Below, piece by piece: positions 7,018-14,225 of a DNA stretch of 14,225 bases. The stretch lies in assembly GCA_902535565.1 (NCBI GenBank), contig CACAUH010000033.1, positions 1 to 14,225 on the forward strand, written 5' to 3'. The number at the start of each line of letters is the position of its first letter. Position 1 is the stretch's first letter. Origin of the DNA: an uncultured Bacteroidota bacterium (GTDB lineage Bacteria; Bacteroidota; Bacteroidia; Flavobacteriales; UA16). The notes under the pieces are model-generated. The model was not told where the DNA came from and made no database searches. It saw only the letters and a program-made list of their open reading frames with translations. The position numbers and the translations under genes were made by a program.

Positions 7018-9681
7018 TCAGCCGCCGACCCGTTTTCTGATTTCGTGTAGCTTCAGCAATGCCTCGACAGGGGTCAGTTGGTCGATGTCCAGCGCGAGCA
7101 GGTCCTCCTTGATGTCTTGCAGGACCGGATCATCCAATTGAAAAAAGCTCATTTGCACTCCGTTTTCAGCAGAGGAGGCTCCAGAGGGCAGACCGGGATT
7201 GGCTTTGGCCTGGCCGCGGCCGCCTCCTTCAGATTCCAACCCCTCCAATACTTCCTCGGCGCGACGCACGAGTGATCCGGGCATGCCCGCCAGTTTGGCG
7301 ACATGGATGCCGAAGCTGTGTTCGCTTCCGCCAGGTACCAGTTTGCGGAGGAAGAGGACTTTGCCATCCTGTTGGCGTACGCTGACGTTGGCGTTGTGTA
7401 TCCTCGAAAAACGGCTGGCCATCCGATTCAATTCGTGGTAATGCGTCGCAAACAGAGTTTTGGCCTTGCACTTGGGGTGCTCGTGGAGGAACTCGGCAAT
7501 GGCCCAGGCAATGCTGATGCCGTCATATGTGCTGGTTCCCCGTCCTATTTCGTCGAGAAGGACCAAAGAGCGGTCTGAGATGTTGTGGAGGATGGATGCG
7601 GTCTCGTTCATCTCCACCATGAAGGTGGATTCTCCTGCGCTGAGGTTGTCGGAGGCCCCCACGCGCGTGAAAATCTTGTCGACGAGCCCCATCCGGACGG
7701 AGCGGGCCGGGACATAGCTGCCCATCTGCGCCATGAGGGCGATGAGGGCTGTCTGTCTCAGCAAGGCACTCTTTCCCGACATATTGGGTCCGGTGATCAT
7801 CAGAATCTGCTGATGGTCGCGGTCAAGGGCCACATCGTTTGCGACATAGGTCTCTCCATCGGGAAGGCAACGTTCAATCACTGGGTGCCGTCCGCCCACA
7901 ATCTCCAAGACATGACCATCGACCAAGACAGGACGCGTATACCCATGATCTTCTGCGACTTCGGCAAACCCGAGCAGCAGGTCCAGTCCAGACACGGCGC
8001 GGGCGGTGGACTGAAGCAGGGGCAAGTGGGGGTGGGTGGAGGTGACCAGTGTCGCATAGGCTTCACGCTCTACTACGTCGAGCCGTTCTTGCGCATTGAG
8101 AATGCGTTGCTCGAGTTCCTTTAGCTCCGGCGTGATGTACCGCTCGGCTTGGGTCAGGGTTTGCTTCCGAATCCAATCCTCTGGAACCTTGTCCTTATGG
8201 GCGTGCCGAACCTCTAGGTAGTAGCCGAATACGTTGTTGAAGGCAATCTTGAGCGACGTGATGCCTGTGGCTTCTGCTTCCCGGTTTCGAATGCCCTCCA
8301 ATTTGGCCTTCCCATTGTCTCGGAGGTCCCGGAGTTCATCAAGTTCTTTGACGACACCCGAGGCGATGGTCATCCCCTTTCCCAACACGCCGGGCGGGTC
8401 TCCTGCGAGCTCTGTTCGAAGTTGGGCCAACAGGTCGTCTGCTGGGTCCAATCGGCCTGCCCACCGGCCGATGACCGGATCGTCGGAGCTGTCGACCATG
8501 AGGCGGAGCGATTCAACAGCTGTGAGGGCCCGCCTCAACCGGTCGAGCTCGGCCGGTGAAATCCGAACAGCCGCGGCCTTGGCAAGCAGCCGCTCCAAGT
8601 CGCCAATCCGGTTGAGCTCGGCAATCAGGTCGTGTCGCATCGCGGGCTGCTCTATGAACGCCGCTACGGCCTCATGGCGCTGGGTTACCTTGGCTTCATC
8701 GCAGAGGGGGTGTGCAATCCAACGGCGCAGCATGCGCGCGCCCATTGGGGTGGCGGACCGGTCCAAAATGTCCACAAGGGCGGTGCCTTCCGGATGCGCA
8801 GGGGCCAACAATTCCAGGTTGCGGATGGTGAATCCATCCATCGCCAAATTGCTGCCCCATTCTATGCGCCCCAGCGACGCAATGTGACCCAGACGGTCGT
8901 GTTTTGTCGTGCCTACATAATGCAGGGCGGCCCCTGCAGCGATGATGGCCAAGGGTTGCCCGTCCAGACCGAATCCTTTCAATCCCTTGGTGCCGAAGTG
9001 TCGCTCCAAGGTTTCCCGGGCAAAATCCGTCTGCCACACCCAGTCGTCGAGGGGGAACCGATAACCGGTTAGGTCGAGAGATTGGGGCTCCCCATGACGC
9101 AGGTGTAGGGTTTCCTTGGGTCGAAAGGTGCGCAGGAGCGGAGCGATGTCCGATGGTGCGCCCTCGGCAGCCAGGAATTCACCTGTTGAAACATCGAGAA
9201 AGGCCACTCCGGCCCTTTCTCTCTTGGCCTTTCCTCGGCCTTCTTCCGCGACATGGACGGCGGCCAGCCAGTTGTTCTCTCGTGCGTCTAGGACCTGATC
9301 GTTGAGGGCCACGCCGGGTGTGACCATCTCTGTGACTCCGCGCTTGACAATGGTTTTGGCGGTCTTCGGGTCCTCCAGTTGGTCACAGACCGCCACGCGG
9401 TGACCGGCACGGACCAGCTTGGGCAGGTAGTTTTCGAGGGCGTGGTGCGGAAACCCCGCCAACTCCACCTCTGAGGCGGCCCCGTTTTTCCGCGCCGTCA
9501 GCACGATGTTGAGCACATTGGCAGCCGTGACGGCATCCTGCCCAAATGTCTCGTAGAAGTCGCCTACGCGAAACAGCAAGAGGGCATCCGGGTGTTGGGA
9601 CTTGACCTTGTTGTATTGGGCCATCAAGGGGGTCTCTTTGGCCCCCTTCTTGGACGTTGTTTTGGCTTTTGCCCTGGCCAT
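7018..9681 (-). CDS. mutS: MutS, DNA mismatch recognition ATPase
   Basis: 887 residues. The chosen ATG gives a short basic tail followed by KETPLMAQYNKVK, the usual beginning in Bacteroidota; the internal M20 is less likely. MutS binds base mismatches and small loops as a sliding clamp and recruits MutL. The mismatch-wedge motif F42-Y43-E44 (GDFYETFG) marks this as MutS1 and not MutS2. The connector and lever domains follow, then the C-terminal ATPase with Walker A GPNMSGKS (631-638), Walker B LVLLDE (706-711) with GRGTSTYDG, and the THYHEL motif (746-751). A low-complexity Gly/Ala/Ser linker (about 818-840) precedes QMSFF (843-847), which matches the sliding-clamp-binding motif. A helix-turn-helix dimer end finishes the protein. 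The start lies four bases after the clpX stop, so it is very likely co-transcribed with clpX. Confidence 0.97.
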   Translation of the reverse strand: MARAKAKTTSKKGAKETPLMAQYNKVKSQHPDALLLFRVGDFYETFGQDAVTAANVLNIVLTARKNGAASEVELAGFPHHALENYLPKLVRAGHRVAVCDQLEDPKTAKTIVKRGVTEMVTPGVALNDQVLDARENNWLAAVHVAEEGRGKAKRERAGVAFLDVSTGEFLAAEGAPSDIAPLLRTFRPKETLHLRHGEPQSLDLTGYRFPLDDWVWQTDFARETLERHFGTKGLKGFGLDGQPLAIIAAGAALHYVGTTKHDRLGHIASLGRIEWGSNLAMDGFTIRNLELLAPAHPEGTALVDILDRSATPMGARMLRRWIAHPLCDEAKVTQRHEAVAAFIEQPAMRHDLIAELNRIGDLERLLAKAAAVRISPAELDRLRRALTAVESLRLMVDSSDDPVIGRWAGRLDPADDLLAQLRTELAGDPPGVLGKGMTIASGVVKELDELRDLRDNGKAKLEGIRNREAEATGITSLKIAFNNVFGYYLEVRHAHKDKVPEDWIRKQTLTQAERYITPELKELEQRILNAQERLDVVEREAYATLVTSTHPHLPLLQSTARAVSGLDLLLGFAEVAEDHGYTRPVLVDGHVLEIVGGRHPVIERCLPDGETYVANDVALDRDHQQILMITGPNMSGKSALLRQTALIALMAQMGSYVPARSVRMGLVDKIFTRVGASDNLSAGESTFMVEMNETASILHNISDRSLVLLDEIGRGTSTYDGISIAWAIAEFLHEHPKCKAKTLFATHYHELNRMASRFSRIHNANVSVRQQDGKVLFLRKLVPGGSEHSFGIHVAKLAGMPGSLVRRAEEVLEGLESEGGGRGQAKANPGLPSGASSAENGVQMSFFQLDDPVLQDIKEDLLALDIDQLTPVEALLKLHEIRKRVGG

Positions 9682-9685
9682 TGGC

Positions 9686-10912
9686 TCAGGAAGCGACCTT
9701 CAATTGTCCCTTGTCACTCTCATCGAAGTGCTCACGGGCATATTCAACCGTGACCCGGAGTTCAGTGGTGTCTTCGTTGCCTGGCAATTCGAACATTGCT
9801 TCACTGAGCACGGCTTCGCAGATGCTGCGCAGGCCACGTGCCCCAAGTTTATAGTCCACGGCTTTCTCGACGATGAAGTCGAGTGCTTCGGCGTCGAATT
9901 TCAGCGCAATGCCATCGAGTTCGAACAAGCGCTCATATTGCTTGATGAGCGCATTCTTGGGCTCGGTCAGGATTCGCCGGAGGGCGTGAGGGTCCAATGG
10001 GTCCAAGTTGGTCAAGACAGGAAAGCGACCGATGAGTTCTGGAATGAGTCCAAAGGTGCGCAGGTCTGCAGGCGCAATGGCAGAGAGCAGGTTCTCCGGC
10101 ATGTTGTCTGCGCCGGTGTTGAATCCGATACTCGACGTGGCAATCCTGCGTTCGATGTGCTGGTCGATGCCGCTGAATGCCCCGCCGCAGATGAAGAGGA
10201 TGTTCCGGGTGTCCAGCGAGATGAGCTTTTGCTCAGGGTGCTTCCGGCCGCCTTGCGGGGGCACGTTGACCTCAGCGCCTTCCAAGAGCTTCAACAGCGC
10301 CTGTTGTACCCCTTCGCCACTGACGTCCCTCGTGATGGAGGGGTTGTCGCTTTTGCGGGCAATCTTGTCGATTTCATCGATAAAGACAATGCCCCGCTGC
10401 GCTTTGGAAACATCGTAGTCGGCGGATTGAAGCAGGCGCGAAAGGACACTTTCGACATCCTCGCCCACATAGCCTGCTTCGGTCAGAATGGTGGCGTCTG
10501 CAATGCAGAATGGAACCTTGAGCAACCGAGCGATGCTCCGGGCCAACAGGGTTTTTCCTGTTCCGGTTTCCCCGACGAGGACGATGTTGGATTTGTCAAT
10601 TTCAACCTCTCCTTCTCCCGCAGGGTGCGCGAGACGCTTGTAGTGGTTGTATACGGCAACGCTCAATGTTCGCTTTGCCCGTTCCTGACCGATGACGTAC
10701 TCATCGAGGAACCGCTTGATGTCTGCCGGACGCTCAAGTTGAACGCCCGGATCAAATCCGGCTTCCTCTCCTTGAGTTCTCTCCTCCTTGACAATCGCAC
10801 CGGCCTGCTCAATGCAGTGGTCGCAAATGTGTCCAGTCACCCCCGCGATGAGGATGTCGACTTCCGACTTCTTGCGCCCGCAGAACGAGCAGTTGATCTC
10901 GCGGTCCGCCAT
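9686..10912 (-). CDS. clpX: ClpX, ATP-dependent unfoldase of the ClpXP protease
   Basis: 408 residues from the ATG giving [15 protein letters not shown]; an ATG 13 codons upstream would overlap clpP and adds no conserved residue. The N-terminal zinc-binding domain has C8, C11, C30 and C33 (CSFC...CDHC), which bind substrates and adaptors. The AAA+ module shows Walker A GETGTGKT (114-121), pore loop GYVG (147-150), Walker B IVFIDE (175-180), [11 protein letters not shown] (288-298) and sensor 2 GARG (357-360). The ClpP-docking loop tripeptide IGF is intact at 262-264, so this ClpX should engage ClpP. ClpX forms a hexamer that unfolds tagged proteins and feeds them into ClpP. It starts seven bases after the clpP stop and is followed by mutS after four bases. 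Confidence 0.97.
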   Translation of the reverse strand: MADREINCSFCGRKKSEVDILIAGVTGHICDHCIEQAGAIVKEERTQGEEAGFDPGVQLERPADIKRFLDEYVIGQERAKRTLSVAVYNHYKRLAHPAGEGEVEIDKSNIVLVGETGTGKTLLARSIARLLKVPFCIADATILTEAGYVGEDVESVLSRLLQSADYDVSKAQRGIVFIDEIDKIARKSDNPSITRDVSGEGVQQALLKLLEGAEVNVPPQGGRKHPEQKLISLDTRNILFICGGAFSGIDQHIERRIATSSIGFNTGADNMPENLLSAIAPADLRTFGLIPELIGRFPVLTNLDPLDPHALRRILTEPKNALIKQYERLFELDGIALKFDAEALDFIVEKAVDYKLGARGLRSICEAVLSEAMFELPGNEDTTELRVTVEYAREHFDESDKGQLKVAS

Positions 10913-10919
10913 GGTGGAA

Positions 10920-11603
10920 TTAATCTTGCTTTCGCTCGAGGACTTCGTCAATCATGCCATAGGCCTTGGCCTCGTCGGCAATCATCCAGTAGTCCCTATC
11001 GCTGTCCTCGTAGACTTTCTCGTAATCCTGACCACTGTGGTGAGCGATGATTTTGTAAAGCTCCTCTTTGAGCTTCATGATCTCGCGGGCGGTGATTTCG
11101 ATGTCGCTGGCCTGACCGCGGGCCCCGCCGAGTGGTTGGTGAATCATGGTCCGGCTGTGCTTCAAACCTGTGCGCTTTCCTGCGGCACCAGCACAGAGGA
11201 GAACCGCACCCATTGAAGCTGCCATTCCCGTGCAAATGGTCGCTACATCGGGTCGGATGTACTGCATCGTATCATAAATGCCGAGCCCAGCATAGACGCT
11301 TCCCCCAGGAGAGTTGATGTAGATCTGGATGTCTTTGGTCGGATCCGTGGACTCGAGAAAGAGCATCTGTGCCTGAATGATGTTGGCGATGTAGTCATCG
11401 ACCCCAGTGCCGAGGAAGATGATTCGGTCGGCCATCAGGCGGGAGAAGACATCCACTTCACGGAAAGGCATCTGCCTTTCTTCGATCACGGTTCGTGTCA
11501 TGTTCTCCGGACCGTGCACGGCGGAGATGTAGTCTTCAACGTGGTGACTGGTGAAGCCGCGGTCCTTGACGGCGTACTTCAGGAATTCCTTGCGGGTGCT
11601 CAT
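10920..11603 (-). CDS. clpP: ClpP, proteolytic subunit of the Clp protease
   Basis: 227 residues if it starts at [16 protein letters not shown]; the ATG immediately before it is an equally possible start. A longer frame back to 11681 would run into tig and lacks family similarity. The catalytic triad is S130 (GMAASMGAV), H155 (MIHQPLGG) and D204 (SDRDYWM). The spacings of 25 and 49 residues are the same as in E. coli ClpP, and the preceding R203 is the oligomerisation-sensing arginine. [11 protein letters not shown] (about 96-106) provides the oxyanion region. About 33 extra residues precede the mature fold relative to mature E. coli ClpP, which is usual in this phylum and may be removed autocatalytically. 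ClpP forms a double heptameric ring that degrades proteins delivered by ClpX. It lies about 50 bases after tig. Confidence 0.96.
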   Translation of the reverse strand: MSTRKEFLKYAVKDRGFTSHHVEDYISAVHGPENMTRTVIEERQMPFREVDVFSRLMADRIIFLGTGVDDYIANIIQAQMLFLESTDPTKDIQIYINSPGGSVYAGLGIYDTMQYIRPDVATICTGMAASMGAVLLCAGAAGKRTGLKHSRTMIHQPLGGARGQASDIEITAREIMKLKEELYKIIAHHSGQDYEKVYEDSDRDYWMIADEAKAYGMIDEVLERKQD

Positions 11604-11653
11604 CATGAGAATGGAAAGGTAGGTCCGGTCCGGCACAGCGCCGAGCGGAAAGT

Positions 11654-13003
11654 TCAGAGTGATCGAACGATTTCCATCCACTCGTCGTGGGAAACCTCTT
11701 TCTCCTTGATTTTAGCCAGTTCCCGGAGCTTGTCGATGGCCTTGCGCTCGTATATCATCTCTGCAACGCGGCGCACCTCCTTCTGTTCGGTCAGCATTTG
11801 AGCGACCATGGGCTCCAGTTGTTCTGCTTCGAGCGGAATGCCGTACTGCGCGTACTGGGCCTTGATTGAGTTTCCAGCCTCCTCCTGGATTTCCTCGCCC
11901 TCCACATTGATTTCATGCTCGTCAATGATGTGGTTCTGGATGATTTGCCATTTGATGCCTTTGGCGTATTCAGTGAATTCAGATTCAATCTCTTCGGCTG
12001 TGATGGGCTTCTCGTTGGCAATTTGAATCCAGCGCTTGAGGAATTCTTCTGGAAGCGGTGGGTTGAGTTTGTCCACGACCTCTTCAACGAATTTGCGGCG
12101 AAAGACCCGGTCTCCGTCGCGATCAAAAATGCGCTGCAGGTCTTCCTCGACCTTGGCTCTGAATGCGGTTTCGTCAGTGACGACGTCTTCCCCAAAGAGT
12201 TTGTCGTACAACTCTTCTCCCAACTCTGCTGGTTCTATGTGTCGGACTTCTTTTACCGTGAAACGAAGTGGGCTCTTGAATTCCGCGGCAGCTTTGGCAT
12301 CGATTCCCAGCATCCGGGCGAGGTCTTCGGCATCGCGGCTCACGTGTTCCGGCTTGACGACGGCTTGTGCACCTTGACCGAGTCCCATGAGGGATTGTGA
12401 GGTTTTTGCATGCTTGACGGAATCCATGCTGATGGTTCCTTCATGGGCAACGCCTCCAGCTTTTGCTTCTTCGCCCTCCAACTCGACAAATTCTCCAACG
12501 ACCAGACAACCCTCGGCGATTTCTGTCCGCTCGGACATCTTTCCATAGCGTCGGCGCAGGTCTCCAATTTGCTCTTCAATCAGGGCTTCGTCAATGCGGA
12601 CCTTGTGGTGAACGAATTTGGTAAACCACCCGAATTTGATGTCCACCTTGGGGCTCAAACCGATGTCATATCGGAAGGTGAAAACGCTGGGTTTGTCCCA
12701 ATTTCCGTCGCTGTCATTCTCCTCGGTGGGAATGGGCTGTCCCAACAGGCGCAGCTTCTCCTCGCGGATGTACCCGTCCATTTTTTCGCCCAGCAACTTG
12801 TTGAGCTCGTCGGCAAGCACAGCCTTTCCGTATTGCTTTCGGACGAGTTGGATGGGCACCTTACCGGTCCGGAATCCCGGCATTTTCAACTGTTTACGAT
12901 ACTCTTCGAGGATTCCATCCACCTTCTCCTTGTAATCTTCAGGGTGAACCTTGACGGTCAGGACGCCATTGAGGTCGTCAATTTTTTCCTGGGTGATTTC
13001 CAT
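11654..13003 (-). CDS. tig: Trigger factor, ribosome-associated chaperone
   Basis: 449 residues from the ATG giving [15 protein letters not shown]. The open frame runs further upstream into the tRNA gene, but that part is translated tRNA-Leu and not protein. The ribosome-binding signature GFRTGKVP (43-50) is present in the N-terminal domain. This is followed by a FKBP-like prolyl isomerase domain (about 160-250), where [10 protein letters not shown] and [10 protein letters not shown] can be seen, and a long helical C-terminal chaperone domain rich in Glu and Lys. Trigger factor docks at the exit tunnel and shields nascent chains. The isomerase domain is divergent, as is common in Bacteroidota, so isomerase activity may be weak. 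It starts 26 bases after the tRNA-Leu 3' end and precedes clpP, the widespread tig-clpP-clpX order. Confidence 0.95.
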   Translation of the reverse strand: MEITQEKIDDLNGVLTVKVHPEDYKEKVDGILEEYRKQLKMPGFRTGKVPIQLVRKQYGKAVLADELNKLLGEKMDGYIREEKLRLLGQPIPTEENDSDGNWDKPSVFTFRYDIGLSPKVDIKFGWFTKFVHHKVRIDEALIEEQIGDLRRRYGKMSERTEIAEGCLVVGEFVELEGEEAKAGGVAHEGTISMDSVKHAKTSQSLMGLGQGAQAVVKPEHVSRDAEDLARMLGIDAKAAAEFKSPLRFTVKEVRHIEPAELGEELYDKLFGEDVVTDETAFRAKVEEDLQRIFDRDGDRVFRRKFVEEVVDKLNPPLPEEFLKRWIQIANEKPITAEEIESEFTEYAKGIKWQIIQNHIIDEHEINVEGEEIQEEAGNSIKAQYAQYGIPLEAEQLEPMVAQMLTEQKEVRRVAEMIYERKAIDKLRELAKIKEKEVSHDEWMEIVRSL

Positions 13004-13029
13004 GTTGTTGCGCTCGTAAAAGTTGCAAG

Positions 13030-13111
13030 TGCGGGCGAAGGGACTCGAACCCCCACGCCTTGCGGCACCAGATCCTAAATCTGGCGTGTCTACCAATTCC
13101 ACCACGCCCGC
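13030..13111 (-). tRNA. tRNA-Leu, anticodon UAG
   Basis: 82 bases including the discriminator A. The acceptor stem is perfect (GCGGGCG with CGCCCGC). The D-arm contains GTGGTGGAATTGGTAGACAC. The anticodon stem CCAGA/TCTGG (13080-13084 and 13068-13072) encloses loop TTTAGGA, so the anticodon is TAG (13075-13077), reading CUN leucine codons. A variable arm GCCGCAAGGC and T-loop TTCGAGT follow. The extended variable arm confirms a class II leucine tRNA. The 3' CCA is not encoded, so it must be added by nucleotidyltransferase. No second tRNA is beside it. It is probably the first element of the tig-clpP-clpX-mutS transcript or is processed away from it. Confidence 0.97.
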
Positions 13112-13118
13112 AGGATGG

Positions 13119-13149
13119 CGAAGATAGGCCTCATCTCGGCGGGGACGAA
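13119..13149 (-). promoter_or_regulatory. Possible Bacteroidota-type promoter for tRNA-Leu/tig
   Basis: On the minus strand TATCTTCG (13126-13119) resembles the phylum's -7 box TAnnTTTG with one mismatch. TTCG (13149-13146) resembles the -33 box TTTG with one mismatch, 19 bases further upstream. This places transcription start within a few bases of the mature tRNA 5' end at 13111, as expected for a tRNA promoter. The match is partial and rests on eye inspection. Confidence 0.35.
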
Positions 13150-13212
13150 GCGATGGGACGCAGGGACAAACAGCGGGTTTGTCGTCGGTAGTGTCTGCTG
13201 ATTTTCAGCCTC

Positions 13213-13896
13213 GTGCAAGTGGTCTTTTTCTTTTGCTTGTTTCTATGCCCATTTTCTTGGGCAATGGAGGTATCTCCTTTGGAGCCTCCGCGTTCGTGGC
13301 GAGCGGAATTCCAAGTTGCGCCGCCGAATGCGGCCTTCTTCGAGGGCGAAGTCAGGTTCTCTTGGGGAGCCAGTTCTGCAGCGGTGGAATTGTGGTCAAT
13401 TCCCTTCGCCTCTTGGGGCGGTGCTGCTTCGGTGGTGACGCCACTCGATGGCAACATCTCGGTTGGAATGGCCCTCTCCACGGTGGGCCGAGTCGGCACA
13501 AGTGTTCGATTCGGCCTTGCCGATCGTCGGGTGGGCGCTTTTGAGGTGGAGGTGCCTGCAGTTCAGCATCCGGCCATGCCCCTTCGACCGGTCTGGCGAC
13601 TCAAGCGGCCTGTTGAATTTGGGCGGCACGCCTTTGGTGCTGCTTTCGTTCGTTGGTCACCGGGCAGACCGCCCCGGATGTCTCTCGTGGTCCAACGCGA
13701 CGGGTGGAGCTTTGGTGTGGGTTCTGCTGGTGTTTTCGTCGCCCGCGAGGTCATCCTCTTCAGGTCCACCAAAGTGCAATGGCGTTTTGGGTTGATGCGG
13801 GCCTCAATCCCCTCGTGCGGGGTGACAATTGGACGCGTTGAGCCTTGGCGTCCCGTGGGGTTTTCTGCTTCATCGCTGTGGGATTTGCGCCCATGA
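13213..13896 (+). CDS. Exported protein, probably a small outer-membrane beta-strand-rich protein
   Basis: 227 residues from GTG at 13213; an in-frame TAG at 13189 excludes longer versions, and a later ATG (13264) would delete the signal. The N-terminus (VQVVFFFCLFLCPFSWA) is a signal peptide with predicted cleavage after A17. The mature part has alternating hydrophobic and polar runs rich in Gly, Trp, Val and Arg, such as NISVGMALSTVGRVGTSVRF and RDGWSFGVGSAGVFV. This is consistent with antiparallel beta strands and with small outer-membrane barrels that I recall preceding helix-hairpin-helix genes in Bacteroidota. No enzyme motif or TonB-dependent plug is seen. It is basic and Arg-rich for such a protein. 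The next gene starts inside its stop codon (ATGA), implying coupled translation and a shared role. Family unrecognised with certainty. Confidence 0.6.
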   Translation: MQVVFFFCLFLCPFSWAMEVSPLEPPRSWRAEFQVAPPNAAFFEGEVRFSWGASSAAVELWSIPFASWGGAASVVTPLDGNISVGMALSTVGRVGTSVRFGLADRRVGAFEVEVPAVQHPAMPLRPVWRLKRPVEFGRHAFGAAFVRWSPGRPPRMSLVVQRDGWSFGVGSAGVFVAREVILFRSTKVQWRFGLMRASIPSCGVTIGRVEPWRPVGFSASSLWDLRP

Positions 13897-14225
13897 TTCG
13901 ATTTGTTGTCACCGTGTGGCTGGGCCATTTCATGATCATGTTGTCTGCACAAGAGGCAGGCACACCTGACATCGGGCTTTGGATGGTTGAGGCCATTGAG
14001 TCGGATTGTCTCACCCGCGATGAGCTGGCTTTAGTGGGTTCTGAGCCCCCCCCCATTCGGGAGCAAACCATCGTAAATCTGCTTGGCATGGCACGAGGCA
14101 AGGAAGCACTGCGCTGTCTGCGGGGCCTTCTTTCATGGACAGACCACGTGCAATCTCTGGATCAAATCAAATCTCTCCGATCCACCATGTCTATGCGCAC
14201 AGATGGGGTGCTGTCGACCGGCTCA
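13893..14225 (+). CDS. Exported protein, possibly helix-hairpin-helix type (N-terminal part, runs off the window)
   Basis: 111 codons from an ATG in ATGA overlap with the previous stop, open to the window end. The hydrophobic start MIRFVVTVWLGHFMIMLSA looks like a signal peptide with cleavage near SAQEAG. The next part (about 25-100) is helical and contains DELALVGSEPPP, TIVNLLGM and SLDQIKSL. The order and spacing loosely resemble the opening repeats of the long Bacteroidota helix-hairpin-helix proteins, in which PINLN, LLxL and SxxELxxL motifs occur, followed further on by an outer-membrane barrel. The helix-hairpin-helix GxG turn is not convincing, so this is a tentative assignment. A run of nine C at 14046-14054 encodes three prolines and is a possible slippage site. 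Function cannot be given from the visible part. Confidence 0.6.
   Translation, partial: MIRFVVTVWLGHFMIMLSAQEAGTPDIGLWMVEAIESDCLTRDELALVGSEPPPIREQTIVNLLGMARGKEALRCLRGLLSWTDHVQSLDQIKSLRSTMSMRTDGVLSTGS
14046..14054 (+). repeat. Homopolymer run of nine C inside a coding region
   Basis: Nine consecutive C form three CCC proline codons (residues about 52-54) of the exported protein at the right edge. The frame stays open and the sequence appears coherent on both sides, so the length shown is likely correct. A gain or loss of one base would break the frame. Such tracts can act as phase-variation switches or be sequencing errors. Confidence 0.85.

Noticed and set aside
9602..11050. Open frame of 482 codons on the plus strand opposite clpX
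   Set aside because: clpX on the minus strand is complete with zinc, Walker, pore and IGF motifs. The opposite frame has no recognisable fold and crosses gene boundaries.
11604..11681. Longer ClpP start at 11681 with 26 extra residues
   Set aside because: It overlaps the end of tig, and the added residues do not match ClpP N-termini. Starts at 11603 or 11606 agree with family length.
13004..13105. N-terminal extension of trigger factor reading MVELVDTPDLGSGAARR
   Set aside because: This is the well-known false translation of a tRNA-Leu gene. The trigger factor starts at 13003.
13178..13206. Promoter for the exported protein gene: TTTG (13178-13181) and TGATTTTC (13199-13206)
   Set aside because: Two mismatches in the second box and a start site almost on the GTG. 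It may be real but is indistinguishable from chance.
1..14225. CRISPR arrays, insertion sequences, phage genes, toxin-antitoxin or defence islands
   Set aside because: No spaced direct repeats, terminal inverted repeats, transposase, integrase or small paired toxin-like genes were seen. Nearly all DNA is accounted for by core genes.

Overview
The window looks like a compact piece of core chromosome from a member of the Bacteroidota, probably Flavobacteriales-like but with a high GC content for that phylum (judged by eye). The reasons are a PorX-type response regulator with a PglZ domain (the type IX secretion regulator, known essentially from this phylum), a Bacteroidota-type alanine dehydrogenase-like protein, a 30-residue Lys/Arg-rich COX24-like mini-protein in front of an RNase E/G gene, and start codons that mostly lack a Shine-Dalgarno sequence. 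The finer lineage cannot be fixed from sequence reading alone.

Layout. (1) 1-2405, plus strand: the last codons of an HU-type DNA-binding protein, a membrane-anchored TPR protein, the basic mini-protein, then ribonuclease E/G. A strong stem-loop fills the 63-base gap before the RNase start. (2) 2395-3651, minus strand: an HD-domain phosphohydrolase whose end overlaps the end of the RNase gene by 11 bases. (3) 3729-7014, plus strand: porX, tsaE (ATGA overlap) and an alanine dehydrogenase-like gene. (4) 13111 down to 7018, minus strand: tRNA-Leu(UAG), tig, clpP, clpX, mutS. This is a tightly packed series that combines a tRNA, protein folding and proteolysis, and mismatch repair. (5) 13213 to the right edge, plus strand: a secreted, probably outer-membrane beta-strand-rich protein, followed through an ATGA overlap by a second exported protein that runs off the window and may be a helix-hairpin-helix protein.

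How the parts work together. The left block concerns chromosome structure, ribosome and RNA turnover. porX controls protein secretion to the cell surface, and its neighbour tsaE is needed for the t6A modification of tRNA. Trigger factor, ClpP and ClpX form the usual folding and degradation series. The genes lie so close together that transcription units converge with an 11-base overlap (rng/HD gene) and a 3-base gap (ald/mutS), with no visible rho-independent terminator.

I found no CRISPR array, insertion sequence, phage gene, toxin-antitoxin pair or defence system. I do not see convincing evidence of an undescribed multi-gene system here. The points most worth a second look are the stem-loop before the RNase gene, the mini-protein, the apparent replacement of the catalytic histidine in the alanine dehydrogenase-like protein, and the exported pair at the right edge with a run of nine C.
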